Assembly: GCF_041435355.1 (NCBI RefSeq)
Contig: NZ_CP108442.1
Location: 930,001-994,000 of the forward strand
Direction: 5' to 3'
From: Streptomyces sp. NBC_01276
GTDB taxonomy: Bacteria > Actinomycetota > Actinomycetes > Streptomycetales > Streptomycetaceae
DNA length: 64,000 nucleotides
This document shows positions 1 through 10,372 of the stretch, one piece after another. Both the position numbers and the translations under genes were made by a program. Below the pieces are notes generated by a model, which worked only from the letters and a program-made list of their open reading frames with translations, was not told the DNA's origin and did no database searches. The first letter of the stretch is position 1; the number at the start of each line of letters is the position of its first letter.

Positions 1-427
1 GGGCGCCGTTGATGCTTCCGGGGTCGGAGAGGCCCTTGAGCCAGTCCTTGCTGCCCCATTCGCGCAGGCCCTCCAGGGTGAGCTCGGAGAGGCCGCCGGT
101 CTCCACGTACTGGGCGACCTGGGTGTTGCCGACCTCGATGACGTCGGCGCTCTCCCCGCCCTTGCCGGCCAGGACGGCGTTGACCTTGTCGCCGATGCCC
201 TTCCACTCCTGGATCTTCACGTCGAGGTTGATGCCGGGGTGCTGCTTCTCGAAGTCGGCGGTGAACTTCGCGATGAAGTCGTCGGAGGCGCTGCCCTTCA
301 TCAGCCAGAGGGTCACCTTCTCGGAGCCGCCGCCCGAGCCGGCCGACTGGCCGCCGCAGCCGGTCAGTGCGGCGGCCGCCGCGAGGGCCGTACACACGGC
401 GAGGAAGCGCGTCTTCACGAGGGTCAC
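1..427 (-). CDS. ABC transporter sugar-binding lipoprotein (5' part only)
   Basis: Extracellular solute-binding protein (family 1) that would capture a sugar outside the membrane for an ABC importer. Only the first ~142 residues are present and the gene runs off the window start. A basic N-terminus and hydrophobic stretch lead to a lipobox (LTGCGG), so the mature protein is a lipoprotein. The mature region opens KVTLWLMKG and later has DVIEVGNTQVAQY, typical of sugar binders of the DasA/NgcE group. I chose the GTG at 427 because a GAAGG lies 8 nt upstream; in-frame GTGs also exist at 436 and 418. A dre-like palindrome 40 bp upstream suggests control by DasR and hence amino-sugar uptake. That substrate is inferred, not shown. 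Confidence 0.88.
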   Translation of the reverse strand, partial: MTLVKTRFLAVCTALAAAAALTGCGGQSAGSGGGSEKVTLWLMKGSASDDFIAKFTADFEKQHPGINLDVKIQEWKGIGDKVNAVLAGKGGESADVIEVGNTQVAQYVETGGLSELTLEGLREWGSKDWLKGLSDPGSINGA

Positions 428-466
428 GGGGGTCACCTTCTGGGGATGGATCTCAGATGGCTTGAA

Positions 467-482
467 ATTGGCATAGACCAAT
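467..482. promoter_or_regulatory. dre-like DasR operator
   Basis: ATTGGCATAGACCAAT matches 12 of 16 positions of the known DasR consensus (ACTGGTCTAGACCAGT type), including the TAGACCA half. It sits 40 bp upstream of the solute-binding protein start, in the divergent gap to the dodecin gene. Other GntR-family sugar regulators use related sites, so DasR itself is an inference. Confidence 0.6.
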
Positions 483-591
483 GGGTGGGTCAACCCCCTT
501 TCACCCGGGACTGTTCACGCAAAGTTCGCGGACCCGGCCGTACTGGGGCACCGTGGAACAAGGCAACAGCGACGACTGGCGGGAGAGCACC

Positions 592-807
592 GTGTCCAAC
601 CACACCTACCGGGTGACCGAGATCGTCGGCACCTCCCACGAGGGCATCGATCAGGCCATCCGGAACGGTCTGGCCCGCGCGGGCCAGACCCTCCGGAACC
701 TGGACTGGTTCGAGGTCACACAGATGCGCGGGCACATCGAGAACGGGCAGATCGCGCACTACCAGGTAGGGCTGAAGGTGGGCTTCCGCCTCGACGGCGA
801 GGACTGA
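592..807 (+). CDS. Dodecin family protein
   Basis: A 71-residue protein of the length and pattern of dodecins, small proteins that form dodecameric hollow shells and store or sequester flavins. The start is MSNHTYRVTEIVGTS. The segment NLDWFEVTQMRG carries the tryptophan that stacks on flavin, and the downstream HYQVGLKVGF strand has the conserved glutamine. I chose the GTG at 592 because GGGAGAG precedes it and it gives the family length. It is transcribed away from the solute-binding protein and has no obvious operon partner. The choice of ligand (FMN, FAD or CoA) cannot be read from the sequence. Confidence 0.9.
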   Translation: MSNHTYRVTEIVGTSHEGIDQAIRNGLARAGQTLRNLDWFEVTQMRGHIENGQIAHYQVGLKVGFRLDGED

Positions 808-924
808 CGGGCGCGGGAGCCCGGATCGACGGCGACGGCTGCGAGCACGACGAGGCCGCCGCGGGCGCGGGCGACGGGGGCGCGGGCGACGCGGTGGTTC
901 CACCCGGGCAGGTCTGCGCGGGCA

Positions 925-984
925 GGGCGGAGACGGGTGGGGCGGAGACGGGTGGGGCGGAGACGGGTGGGGCGCGGGTGAGTG
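925..984. repeat. Tandem 15-bp repeat (3 perfect plus degenerate copies)
   Basis: The unit GGGCGGAGACGGGTG occurs perfectly at 925-939, 940-954 and 955-969, followed by a degenerate copy at 970-984. It lies in the convergent gap between the dodecin gene and the HAD phosphatase gene. No function is evident; it may be slippage-prone DNA or part of a termination region. Confidence 0.85.
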
Positions 985-1032
985 GGGCGGAGGCGGCCGC
1001 CGCGGCGTGTGGCGGCCGTCGGCCGCCGGCGC

Positions 1033-1527
1033 TCAGGTGCGGCCCTCGCCCTCCTGGGCATCCTTGAGCTCCGGTGCCTCCGCCGCCCAGTCCGCGAGGA
1101 CCACCCGGAAGCCGGCCGCGCGGGCGGCCTGGCAGACGAGTTCGTCGTCGTCGACGAGCATGCGCACCTCTCGGCCCCGGGCGAGCCGCTGGAGCACCTC
1201 CAGCTTGGTCTGCCGGGCCGGCCGCCGGTCCTGGTTGCCGCGCATCCAGATCCGGCCCCCGGGCAGGCCGTGCCGGACCAGCCAGTCCTCGGTGTCGGCC
1301 CGGCACCGCTCCGGCCGGCCGGTCAGGTACACGACCTCGCAGTCGGCCGCGCTCTCCACCGCGAGCGCGATGCCTCGCGCCAGCGGGGGATCGGCCGGGG
1401 CCGCGCCGAAGAACCCCTCCCAGTCACGCGGCCGGCCTTCCAGGAAGTGCTGGCGGTGGCCGGTGTCCGCCAGGGTGTTGTCGATGTCGAACACGGCCAG
1501 CGGGCGGCGGGATGCAGTCTCGGTCAT
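1033..1527 (-). CDS. HAD-superfamily phosphatase (polynucleotide kinase 3'-phosphatase-like)
   Basis: A 164-residue HAD-fold hydrolase. Motif I is FDIDNTLAD (nucleophile and acid aspartates), motif II is VVYLTGRPE, and the acidic motif is LVDDD. A tyrosine or tryptophan in a small insertion and RIWMRGNQDRRP resemble the phosphatase half of actinobacterial and phage polynucleotide kinases, so the substrate may be a 3'-phosphorylated nucleic acid or a small phosphate ester. No kinase domain is attached. The ATG at 1527 is the first start and gives motif I at residues 13-21. The gene is transcribed towards dodecin and divergent from the LLM oxidoreductase. The substrate is unknown. Confidence 0.85.
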   Translation of the reverse strand: MTETASRRPLAVFDIDNTLADTGHRQHFLEGRPRDWEGFFGAAPADPPLARGIALAVESAADCEVVYLTGRPERCRADTEDWLVRHGLPGGRIWMRGNQDRRPARQTKLEVLQRLARGREVRMLVDDDELVCQAARAAGFRVVLADWAAEAPELKDAQEGEGRT

Positions 1528-1644
1528 GACGGCAGCGTAGGCGCCGCCACCGACAGCGGGAACCGAGCGGGCGGGACCGGCCCCGGAGGGGCTCCGGCCG
1601 TCCCGGGCCGGGAATCACCACCGGCGCCACGCGTTGAGACCGGT

Positions 1645-2637
1645 GTGATCACAAGAATCTCGATCCTGGACCGCTCCCGCACCCGCGAAGGGCACCCCGC
1701 CCCCGAGGCACTGCGCGACACCGTGGAACTTGCCCGGGCGGCGGAGGAGCTCGGCTACCACCGCTTCTGGGTGTCCGAGCACCACAGCGTGCCCGGGGTC
1801 GCGGGCTCCGCCCCCACCGTCCTGGCCGCCGCCGTGGCCGCCGCGACCCGGCGGATCCGGGTCGGCACCGGCGGGGTCATGCTGCCCAACCACCAGCCCC
1901 TGGTGGTCGCCGAACAGTTCGGGGTCCTGGAGGCGCTGTTCCCCGGCCGGATCGACATGGGCCTGGGCCGTTCGGTCGGCTTCACGGGCGGCATCCGCCG
2001 CGCCCTGGGCCGGGACACCGGGGACGCCGACCGCTTCGAGGAACAGCTGACCGAACTGCTCGGCTGGATCGACGGCACCCAGCGGGCCCACCCCGAGGTG
2101 CACGCCCGCCCCGCCGAGGGGCTGCGCGTACCGGCGTACGTACTGGCCACCGGCGAGGGCGCGGGGATCGCGGCCCGCGCCGGACTGCCGCTGGTGGTGG
2201 GCGACCTGCGGGCCCGCGCCCGGGTCACGGAGGCGGTCGAGCGCTACCGGGCGGAGTTCCGGCCCTCCGCCCGGCGCTCCACCCCGTACGTCGTGGTGTC
2301 GGGGACCGTCGCGGTCGCCGCCACCGAGGAGGAGGCGCGGCGCATCCTGGTCCCGGAGGCCTGGTCGCTGGCCCGCTCCCGCACCCGCGGCGCCTTCCCG
2401 CCCCTGCGCCCGGCCGCCGCGATCGAGGCGACGGAGATGACCCCCAAGGAACGGGAGCTGTACGAGGGCGCCCTCGCCGGGCACGTCGCCGGCACCGAGG
2501 AGCAGGTCGCGGCGGAACTCGCCCGGATCGCGGAGAGCACCGGGGCGGACGAGCTGCTCGTCACCACCTCCACGTACGACCGCACGGCCCTGCTGGACGG
2601 CTTCACCAGGCTGGCCCGGATCGCCGGGCTGTCGTAG
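1645..2637 (+). CDS. LLM-class flavin-dependent oxidoreductase
   Basis: A 330-residue luciferase-like monooxygenase of the MsnO8 type, using FMNH2 or F420H2. The N-terminal ISILDRSRTREG, the YHRFWVSEHH segment and the RIRVGTGGVMLPNHQPLVVAEQFG strand are diagnostic of this family. The frame is open far upstream (to about 982), but homology begins only at GTG 1645 (MITRISILD), and the upstream part is antisense to the HAD gene. It ends 18 bp before the UvrA-like gene in the same direction, so the two are probably co-transcribed. The substrate is not predictable; relatives act in antibiotic tailoring or general oxidoreduction. Confidence 0.88.
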   Translation: MITRISILDRSRTREGHPAPEALRDTVELARAAEELGYHRFWVSEHHSVPGVAGSAPTVLAAAVAAATRRIRVGTGGVMLPNHQPLVVAEQFGVLEALFPGRIDMGLGRSVGFTGGIRRALGRDTGDADRFEEQLTELLGWIDGTQRAHPEVHARPAEGLRVPAYVLATGEGAGIAARAGLPLVVGDLRARARVTEAVERYRAEFRPSARRSTPYVVVSGTVAVAATEEEARRILVPEAWSLARSRTRGAFPPLRPAAAIEATEMTPKERELYEGALAGHVAGTEEQVAAELARIAESTGADELLVTTSTYDRTALLDGFTRLARIAGLS

Positions 2638-2655
2638 GGCCCTAAACTGGGGCGA

Positions 2656-5094
2656 ATGCGCCACTCCCCCGATGCCCCCGGCCCCGATGCCCCCGGTCCC
2701 GCCGCCCCCGGTTCCGGTTCCGGCCGCGACGCCGTCGACCCCTGCGTACGGGTGCGGGGTGCCCGGGAGCACAACCTGCGCGGGGTCGACGTGGACATCC
2801 CCCGCGACACCCTGACCGTCTTCACCGGGGTCTCCGGCTCCGGGAAGAGCTCCCTCGCCTTCGGCACCCTCTACGCCGAGGCGCAGCGCCGGTACTTCGA
2901 GTCCGTGGCCCCCTACGCCCGGCGCCTCATCCACCAGATCGGCGCCCCGAAGGTGGACGCGGTGACGGGGCTGCCGCCCGCCGTCTCCCTGGAGCAGCGC
3001 CGCTCCTCCCCGGGCTCGCGCTCCTCGGTGGGCACGGTGACCCTCCTCTCCAACTCCCTGCGGATGCTGTACTCCCGGGCCGGTACGTACCCCCCGGGCG
3101 CGCCGCGCCTGGACTCGGACGCCTTCTCCCCCAACACCGCCTCCGGGGCCTGCCCTTCCTGTCACGGGCTCGGGCGGATCCACCGCACCAGCGAGGAGCT
3201 CCTCGTACCGGACCCGTCGTTGTCGATCCGTCAGGGAGCCGTCGCGGCCTGGCCGGGCGCCTGGCAGGGCAAGAACCTGCGCGACGTCCTGGAGGTGCTC
3301 GGCCACGACGTGGACCGGCCCTGGCGGGAGCTGCCGGCGGCGGAGCGCGAGTGGATCCTGTTCACCGAGGAGCAGCCGGTGGTCACCGTGCACCCGGTGC
3401 GGGACGCCGACCGGATCCAGCGCCCCTACCAGGGCACCTACATGAGCGCCCACCGGTACGTGATGCGGACCTTCTCGGACACCAAGAGCGCGACCCTGCG
3501 GGCTCGGGCCGAGAAGTTCCTGACCGACGCGCCGTGCCCGGTGTGCGAGGGCCGCAGGCTGCGGCCGGAGGCCCTGGCGGTGACCTTCGCGGGCCGCACG
3601 ATCGCGGAGCTCGCGGGGCTCGCGCTGAGCGAGCTGGACGGCGTACTGGCGTCGGCGCGGAACGGGGGCGAGGCGGCCCGGGTGCTGGCCGAGGACCTGC
3701 GCGGGCGGATCGCGCCCGTCGTGGAACTCGGGCTGGGCTACCTGAGCCTGGACCGGACCGCGCCGACCCTGTCCGCGGGCGAGCTCCAGCGGCTGCGGCT
3801 GGCCACGCAGCTGCGGTCGGGGCTGTTCGGGGTGGTGTACGTCCTCGACGAGCCGTCGGCGGGGCTGCACCCGGCCGACACCGAGGCGCTGCTCGGCGTA
3901 CTGGACCGGCTCAAGTCGGCCGGGAACACCGTCTTCGTGGTGGAGCACCACCTGGACGTGGTGCGGAACGCGGACTGGCTGGTGGACGTCGGACCGCTGG
4001 CCGGGGAACACGGGGGCCGGGTGCTGTACAGCGGACCGCCGGAGGGGCTCGCGGGGGTGGCGGAGTCGGCGACGGCGCGCCACCTCTTCCCGCGGCCGGA
4101 GGGGGCGGCGCACGCCCGGCCGGTCCGTACGGCCACCGGGACGGTCCGGGTCACCGGAGCCGACCGGCACAACCTGCGCGATCTGACGGTGGAGTTCCCG
4201 CTCGGGGTGTTCACGGCGGTGACGGGGGTGTCGGGTTCGGGCAAGTCCACGCTGGTGGGGCAGGTGCTCGCGCGGGAGGTCGACGGGCGGCTGGCGGAGG
4301 CGGACTTCCCGGTGCGGCGGCTGGTGGAGGTGGACCAGAAGCCGATCGGCCGGACGCCCCGCTCGAACCTGGCCACGTACACGGGGCTGTTCGACGTGGT
4401 GCGCAGGCTGTTCACCGCGCTGCCGGAGTCGAAGGCGCGCGGCTGGAAGGCGGGCCGGTTCTCCTTCAACGTGCCGGGCGGACGCTGCGAGACCTGCCAG
4501 GGCGAGGGCTTCGTCTCCGTCGAGCTGCTCTTCCTGCCCAGTACGTACGCCCCCTGCCCGGTCTGCGCGGGCGCCCGCTACAACGCCGAGACGCTGGAGG
4601 TCCGGTACGCCGGGCTGGACATCGCGCAGGTCCTGGGGCTGACCGTGGAGGCGGCGGCCATCTTCTTCGCGGACGTCCCGGCGGCGGCGCGCAGCCTGCG
4701 GGCGCTGGTGGACATCGGCCTGGGCTACCTGCGGCTGGGGCAGCCGGCGACGGAGCTCTCGGGCGGCGAGGCGCAGCGGATCAAGCTGGCGACGGAGCTG
4801 CAGCGGCTGCGCCGCGACCACACCCTGTACCTGCTGGACGAGCCGACGACGGGTCTGCACCCGGCCGATGTGCGGGTGCTGCTGGGGCAGTTGCACGGGC
4901 TGGTGGACGCCGGGCACTCGGTGGTGGTCGTGGAGCACGACATGGAGGTGGTGGCGGGCGCGGACTGGGTCGTCGACCTGGGTCCGGGCGGCGGCGCGGA
5001 GGGCGGCCGGGTCACGGCCTGCGGCCCGCCCGCGGAGGTGGCCGCCCGGGGCGAGGGCCGTACGGCCCGCTACCTGGCCCGCGCGCTGTCGTAG
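2656..5094 (+). CDS. UvrA-like ABC ATPase lacking the UvrB-binding domain
   Basis: An 812-residue protein with two UvrA-type ABC ATPase modules: Walker A GVSGSGKSSLAFG and GVSGSGKSTLVG, signatures LSAGELQRLRLA and LSGGEAQRIKLA, and Walker B VYVLDEPSAGLHPAD and LYLLDEPTTGLHPAD. Zinc-binding CxxC pairs are visible (CPSCHGLG, CPVCEGRRL, CETCQGEGF, CPVCAGARY). It is shorter than housekeeping UvrA (~950-1000 aa). After the ...SLRMLYSRAGT segment it passes straight to the first zinc module, so the UvrB-binding insertion is missing. Such UvrA2/DrrC-type paralogues are linked to DNA damage tolerance or to self-resistance against DNA-binding drugs. The start ATG 2656 follows the LLM gene closely. Confidence 0.92.
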   Translation: MRHSPDAPGPDAPGPAAPGSGSGRDAVDPCVRVRGAREHNLRGVDVDIPRDTLTVFTGVSGSGKSSLAFGTLYAEAQRRYFESVAPYARRLIHQIGAPKVDAVTGLPPAVSLEQRRSSPGSRSSVGTVTLLSNSLRMLYSRAGTYPPGAPRLDSDAFSPNTASGACPSCHGLGRIHRTSEELLVPDPSLSIRQGAVAAWPGAWQGKNLRDVLEVLGHDVDRPWRELPAAEREWILFTEEQPVVTVHPVRDADRIQRPYQGTYMSAHRYVMRTFSDTKSATLRARAEKFLTDAPCPVCEGRRLRPEALAVTFAGRTIAELAGLALSELDGVLASARNGGEAARVLAEDLRGRIAPVVELGLGYLSLDRTAPTLSAGELQRLRLATQLRSGLFGVVYVLDEPSAGLHPADTEALLGVLDRLKSAGNTVFVVEHHLDVVRNADWLVDVGPLAGEHGGRVLYSGPPEGLAGVAESATARHLFPRPEGAAHARPVRTATGTVRVTGADRHNLRDLTVEFPLGVFTAVTGVSGSGKSTLVGQVLAREVDGRLAEADFPVRRLVEVDQKPIGRTPRSNLATYTGLFDVVRRLFTALPESKARGWKAGRFSFNVPGGRCETCQGEGFVSVELLFLPSTYAPCPVCAGARYNAETLEVRYAGLDIAQVLGLTVEAAAIFFADVPAAARSLRALVDIGLGYLRLGQPATELSGGEAQRIKLATELQRLRRDHTLYLLDEPTTGLHPADVRVLLGQLHGLVDAGHSVVVVEHDMEVVAGADWVVDLGPGGGAEGGRVTACGPPAEVAARGEGRTARYLARALS

Positions 5095-5104
5095 GCCGGG
5101 TGCC

Positions 5105-5767
5105 CTACGCGTCTCCGGGCAGCAGGTGCTGCGGGAGTTCGCGGAAGGCCCACTGGCCGCGGGTGCGGGTGAGGACCCAGACGAGGTCGTAGCGGTCGGG
5201 CCAGGCCGCGGGGAGGCCGCGGACCCGGTCCGCGCCGAGGGCGTGGAGCAGCCGGGGGATGCCGCTGTGCTCCCAGCAGACGAGGACGGGCATCCGGGCG
5301 GCCAGCACCTCGCGGGCCAGGTCCGCTTCGGCGCCGAGGGCGAATCCACCGCGTACGGGCATCCGCAGGGCGGCGGCCAGGGGCTCCAGGGTCTGCCTGC
5401 TCCGGGCGGGGGCGCTCGCCGGCCCGCCGGTCGCGAAGAGCACGGCGGGCCGGGGCAGCAGGGCGCCGGCGGTCGGCGCGAACAGCAGGTGCAGCTCTTC
5501 GGCGCGGCGCACGCCCCGGCCGGCGAGGTAGCCGGGGTGCTCGACGCCGTCGTCGTCCTCGCCGGTGTCCCCGGCGTAGGGCTTCTCCGCGTGCCGCATC
5601 ACCATAACAAGGGCGTCCTTGGGGGGCGGCTGGGGGCCGGGCGCCCCGCTGCGCGAGGTGTCCTCGGCGGAGCATCCGGCCGCCGCCAGGGGGGCGAGGG
5701 CAGCGGCGGCCAGCACGCTGCGTCGGCGCGGTCCGGACCCGGCGGGGGCTTGTGGCATGCGGTCCAC
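5105..5767 (-). CDS. Histidine-phosphatase-like Tat lipoprotein
   Basis: A 220-residue exported protein. A twin-arginine segment (GPRRRSVLAAAAL) leads to a lipobox ending AAAGC, so Tat export and lipidation are predicted. The mature part has VMRHAEKP, an RHG-like motif of the histidine phosphatase superfamily, and WEHSGIP, which would carry the second catalytic histidine. The order R..R..E..H is roughly preserved, but the sequence is divergent and the substrate is unknown. The start is ATG 5767 with an alternative ATG at 5758. It converges on the UvrA-like gene with a 10-bp gap. Confidence 0.75.
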   Translation of the reverse strand: MDRMPQAPAGSGPRRRSVLAAAALAPLAAAGCSAEDTSRSGAPGPQPPPKDALVMVMRHAEKPYAGDTGEDDDGVEHPGYLAGRGVRRAEELHLLFAPTAGALLPRPAVLFATGGPASAPARSRQTLEPLAAALRMPVRGGFALGAEADLAREVLAARMPVLVCWEHSGIPRLLHALGADRVRGLPAAWPDRYDLVWVLTRTRGQWAFRELPQHLLPGDA

Positions 5768-5834
5768 TGAACCGCACGCCCCGGGCGCGCCCGGGGCGCG
5801 GCGCGGCGCGGGGCCCGTACGAGCGCCCGGTCGG

Positions 5835-5868
5835 CCGATCGGATCAGCCGATCGGATCAGCCGATCGG
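5835..5868. repeat. Three CCGATCGG palindromes at 13-bp spacing
   Basis: CCGATCGG occurs at 5835-5842, 5848-5855 and 5861-5868, separated by ATCAG, and the outer copies extend to a 10-bp inverted repeat (GGCCGATCGG...CCGATCGGCC). The element lies 67 bp upstream of the phosphatase-like gene start and 70 bp after the sdhB stop. It could be an iterated operator for the former or a terminator for the latter. Confidence 0.7.
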
Positions 5869-5938
5869 CCCACCGCCCGAACGGACGATGGGCCCACCGG
5901 TACCGGCCGCGGGGCCCACTGGCGCCGGCCGCCGGGCC

Positions 5939-6675
5939 TCAGCTCTTGCGGACCGCGCGGAGCCATTCCTTGTTCATCGCGGCGATCGACGGCAGCGGGA
6001 TGCCCTTGGGGCAGGCCGTGGCGCATTCGCCGGTCAGGGTGCAGCCTCCGAAGCCCTCGTCGTCCATCCGGGCCACCATGTCCAGCACCCGCGTCTCGCG
6101 CTCGGGGGAACCCTGCGGGAGCACGTTGAGGTGGTTGATCTTGGCGGAGGTGAACAGCATCGCGGAGCCGTTGGGGCAGGCCGCCACGCAGGCACCGCAG
6201 CCGATGCACTCGGCGTGCTCGAAGGCGGAGTCGGCGTCGGGCTTGGGCACGGCGGTGGCGTGTGCCTCGGGGGCGGATCCGGTCGGCGCCGTGATGTAGC
6301 CGCCGGCCTGGATGATCCGGTCGAAGGCGCTGCGGTCCACGACCAGGTCCTTGACCACGGGGAAGGCCGAGGCCCGCCACGGTTCGACGTCGATGGTGTC
6401 CCCGTCGGCGAAGGAGCGCATGTGCAGCTGGCAGGTGGTGGTGCGCTCGGGTCCGTGGGCGTCGCCGTTGATGACGAGGCTGCACGCTCCGCAGATGCCC
6501 TCGCGGCAGTCGTGGTCGAAGGCGACCGGGTCCTCGCCGCGCAGGATGAGGTCCTCGTTGAGGGTGTCGAGCATCTCCAGGAAGGACATGTCCTTCGAGA
6601 TGCCGTCGACCTCGTAGGAGGCCATGGCGCCGGGGGCGTCGGTGTTGCGCTGGCGCCAGACGCGCAGGGTGAGCT

Positions 6676-6679
<4 letters not shown>
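5939..6679 (-). CDS. sdhB: Succinate dehydrogenase/fumarate reductase iron-sulfur subunit
   Basis: A 246-residue electron-transfer subunit that passes electrons from SdhA flavin to the membrane quinone. The [2Fe-2S] ligands are in [11 protein letters not shown] plus a later cysteine (TTTCQLH). The C-terminal half carries [13 protein letters not shown] and [15 protein letters not shown] for the [4Fe-4S] and [3Fe-4S] clusters. The start ATG 6679 overlaps the sdhA stop by 4 bp (ATGA), so translation is coupled. It is the last gene of the sdhCAB operon. The single membrane-anchor gene and cluster pattern fit the menaquinone-linked b558 type. Confidence 0.95.
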
Positions 6680-8691
<2,012 letters not shown>

Positions 8692-8693
8692 GG

Positions 8694-9398
8694 TCAGCTC
8701 ACCATTCCGGTCATGACGGCGACGGGGACGGACACGAAGCCCGCGAAGAGGACGAGGGCCAGGGCGTTGGCCAGGAACTTCAGCGTCCGCTCGCGCCGGG
8801 CGCCGCCCGCGCCGAGGGTCTGGGCGGCGCTCCAGAAGCCGTGGCGGACGTGGAGGCCGAGGGCCGCCATCGCCACGATGTAGATGGTGTTCCCGTACCA
8901 GGTCGAGAAGGTGGCGAGGACGTTCTCGTAGGGGTGGCCGGCCCAGGCGCGCTCGTTGACGGTGAGGGTGGTGAGGTCGAGGAGGTGCCAGACGATGAAC
9001 AGGGCGAGGATGATCCCGCCCCAGCGCATGGTGCGGGTGGCGTAGCTCGCGCGCCGGCGCTTGTGTGCGTACTTCACCGGGCGCGCCTTGATGTCACGCC
9101 GGCTGAGCTGGTAGGCGCACACGGCGTGGGCGACGACGGCGGCGACCAGGACCACGCGCACGATCCACAGGGCCCACTCGTGGTGCAGGAACGGGGAGCC
9201 GAGGGTGCGCAGCCAGTGGGCGTAGGCGTTGAACTCGTCCGCCCCGAAGAAGATCTTGAGGTTGCCGAGCATGTGCACGACGAGATAGCCGAGCATGATC
9301 AGGCCGGATACCGCCATCACGGACTTCTTGCCGACGGTGGAGTCCCAGATGGTGCGCGTGGTGGACGGCCGTCGATCCGTCCGCGTTGCCAGAGCCAT
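8694..9398 (-). CDS. sdhC: Succinate dehydrogenase cytochrome b558-family anchor subunit
   Basis: A 234-residue integral membrane protein with five predicted membrane helices, the hallmark of the b558-type single anchor that holds two haems and reduces menaquinone. Conserved histidines occur in helix contexts such as [32 protein letters not shown] and [11 protein letters not shown] chose ATG 9398 ([10 protein letters not shown]); an in-frame upstream ATG at 9419 adds seven residues. First gene of the operon, divergent from the LysR regulator. Confidence 0.93.
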   Translation of the reverse strand: MALATRTDRRPSTTRTIWDSTVGKKSVMAVSGLIMLGYLVVHMLGNLKIFFGADEFNAYAHWLRTLGSPFLHHEWALWIVRVVLVAAVVAHAVCAYQLSRRDIKARPVKYAHKRRRASYATRTMRWGGIILALFIVWHLLDLTTLTVNERAWAGHPYENVLATFSTWYGNTIYIVAMAALGLHVRHGFWSAAQTLGAGGARRERTLKFLANALALVLFAGFVSVPVAVMTGMVS

Positions 9399-9455
9399 GC
9401 CATCGACCGTAAGGACCAAGGTCCCGAAAGGTCCAAGACATGGTGGAGCTGATCG

Positions 9456-9474
9456 CGATAGGCAGTACCTATCG
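9456..9474. promoter_or_regulatory. LysR-type operator between sdhCAB and lysR
   Basis: CGATAGG-CAGTA-CCTATCG is a perfect inverted repeat with 7-bp arms and a 5-bp spacer. T9459 and A9471 give the T-N11-A core of LysR-family sites. It is 20 bp upstream of the lysR start and 58 bp upstream of sdhC, where it could serve both autoregulation and operon control. Confidence 0.8.
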
Positions 9475-9493
9475 TAGGCGCTAGCCTGGCGGT

Positions 9494-10372
9494 ATGCAGT
9501 TCCAGCAGCTCGTCTATTTCGTGGCCGTCGCCGAGACCCGGCACTTCACCCGCGCCGCCGAGCGTGAGCACGTGGCGCAGCCGTCGCTGTCGCAGCAGAT
9601 CAAGGCGCTCGAACGGGAGCTGGGCGCCGAACTGTTCAGCCGCGCCCGGGGGAACATCACGCTCACCGACGCGGGCGAGGCGCTGCTGCCGCTGGCGCGG
9701 CGGATCCTGGCCGACGCCGACACGGCGCGGCTGGAGGTGCAGGAGCTGGCGCAGCTCCGGCGCGGCCGGGTGCGGCTGGGCGCGACGCCGAGCGTGTGCA
9801 CGGGCCTGCTGCCGGCGGTGCTGCGGGCCTTCCACACGGCGCACCCGGGGATCGAGCTGCTGATCGAGGAGAGCGGTTCGCTGGACCTCGTGCGGGAACT
9901 GGCGCGGGGGGTGCTGGACCTGGCCCTGATCGCGCTGCCGCTGCCGCCCTCGGCGCCCGCGCTGACGACGGTGGAGCTGCTGACGGAGGACCTGGTGGTG
10001 GTCTCGTCGGCCGACCTCCCGCCGCCGGCGGGCGGGCGGGAACCGGCCATCGCGGACCTGCGCGACGAGCCGATGGTGATGTTCCGCCACGGCTACGACC
10101 TGCGGGACCTGACGGTGGCGGCCTGCCGGGCGGCGGGCTTCGAGCCGGTGTTCACGGTGGAGGGCGGCGAGATGGACGCGGTACTGGGCTTCGTGCGGGC
10201 GGGTCTGGGCATCGCGGTGGTTCCGGCCATGGTCGTCGACACCGCCGGCCCGGGCCTGCGCGCCACCCGGCTCGCCGGCTCGCCGCTGCGCCGCACGATC
10301 GCGCTGGCCCACCGTACCGACGTGGCACCCCCGCGCGCGGCGCGCGAACTGAAGCGCATGCTCGTCGGCTGA
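9494..10372 (+). CDS. LysR-family transcriptional regulator
   Basis: A 292-residue regulator. The N-terminal winged helix-turn-helix has the family pattern (MQFQQLVYFVAVAETRHF, then AQPSLSQQIKALERELG), followed by a two-subdomain periplasmic-binding-like effector region (RLGATPSVCTGLLP..., GLGIAVVPAM). It is divergent from sdhCAB with a palindromic T-N11-A site between them, so it very likely regulates that operon and itself. The effector is unknown; a C4-dicarboxylate or related metabolite would fit but is a guess. The start ATG 9494 is unambiguous. Confidence 0.93.
   Translation: MQFQQLVYFVAVAETRHFTRAAEREHVAQPSLSQQIKALERELGAELFSRARGNITLTDAGEALLPLARRILADADTARLEVQELAQLRRGRVRLGATPSVCTGLLPAVLRAFHTAHPGIELLIEESGSLDLVRELARGVLDLALIALPLPPSAPALTTVELLTEDLVVVSSADLPPPAGGREPAIADLRDEPMVMFRHGYDLRDLTVAACRAAGFEPVFTVEGGEMDAVLGFVRAGLGIAVVPAMVVDTAGPGLRATRLAGSPLRRTIALAHRTDVAPPRAARELKRMLVG

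Noticed and set aside
1615..5349. A 1244-codon open frame on the minus strand across the LLM and UvrA-like genes
   Set aside because: It is antisense to two well-supported genes, has low-complexity Arg/Gly/Pro composition, and reflects the lack of stops in GC-rich third-position-biased DNA. Many similar long shadow frames were discarded (for example 59651-61486 minus and 61502-63439 minus).
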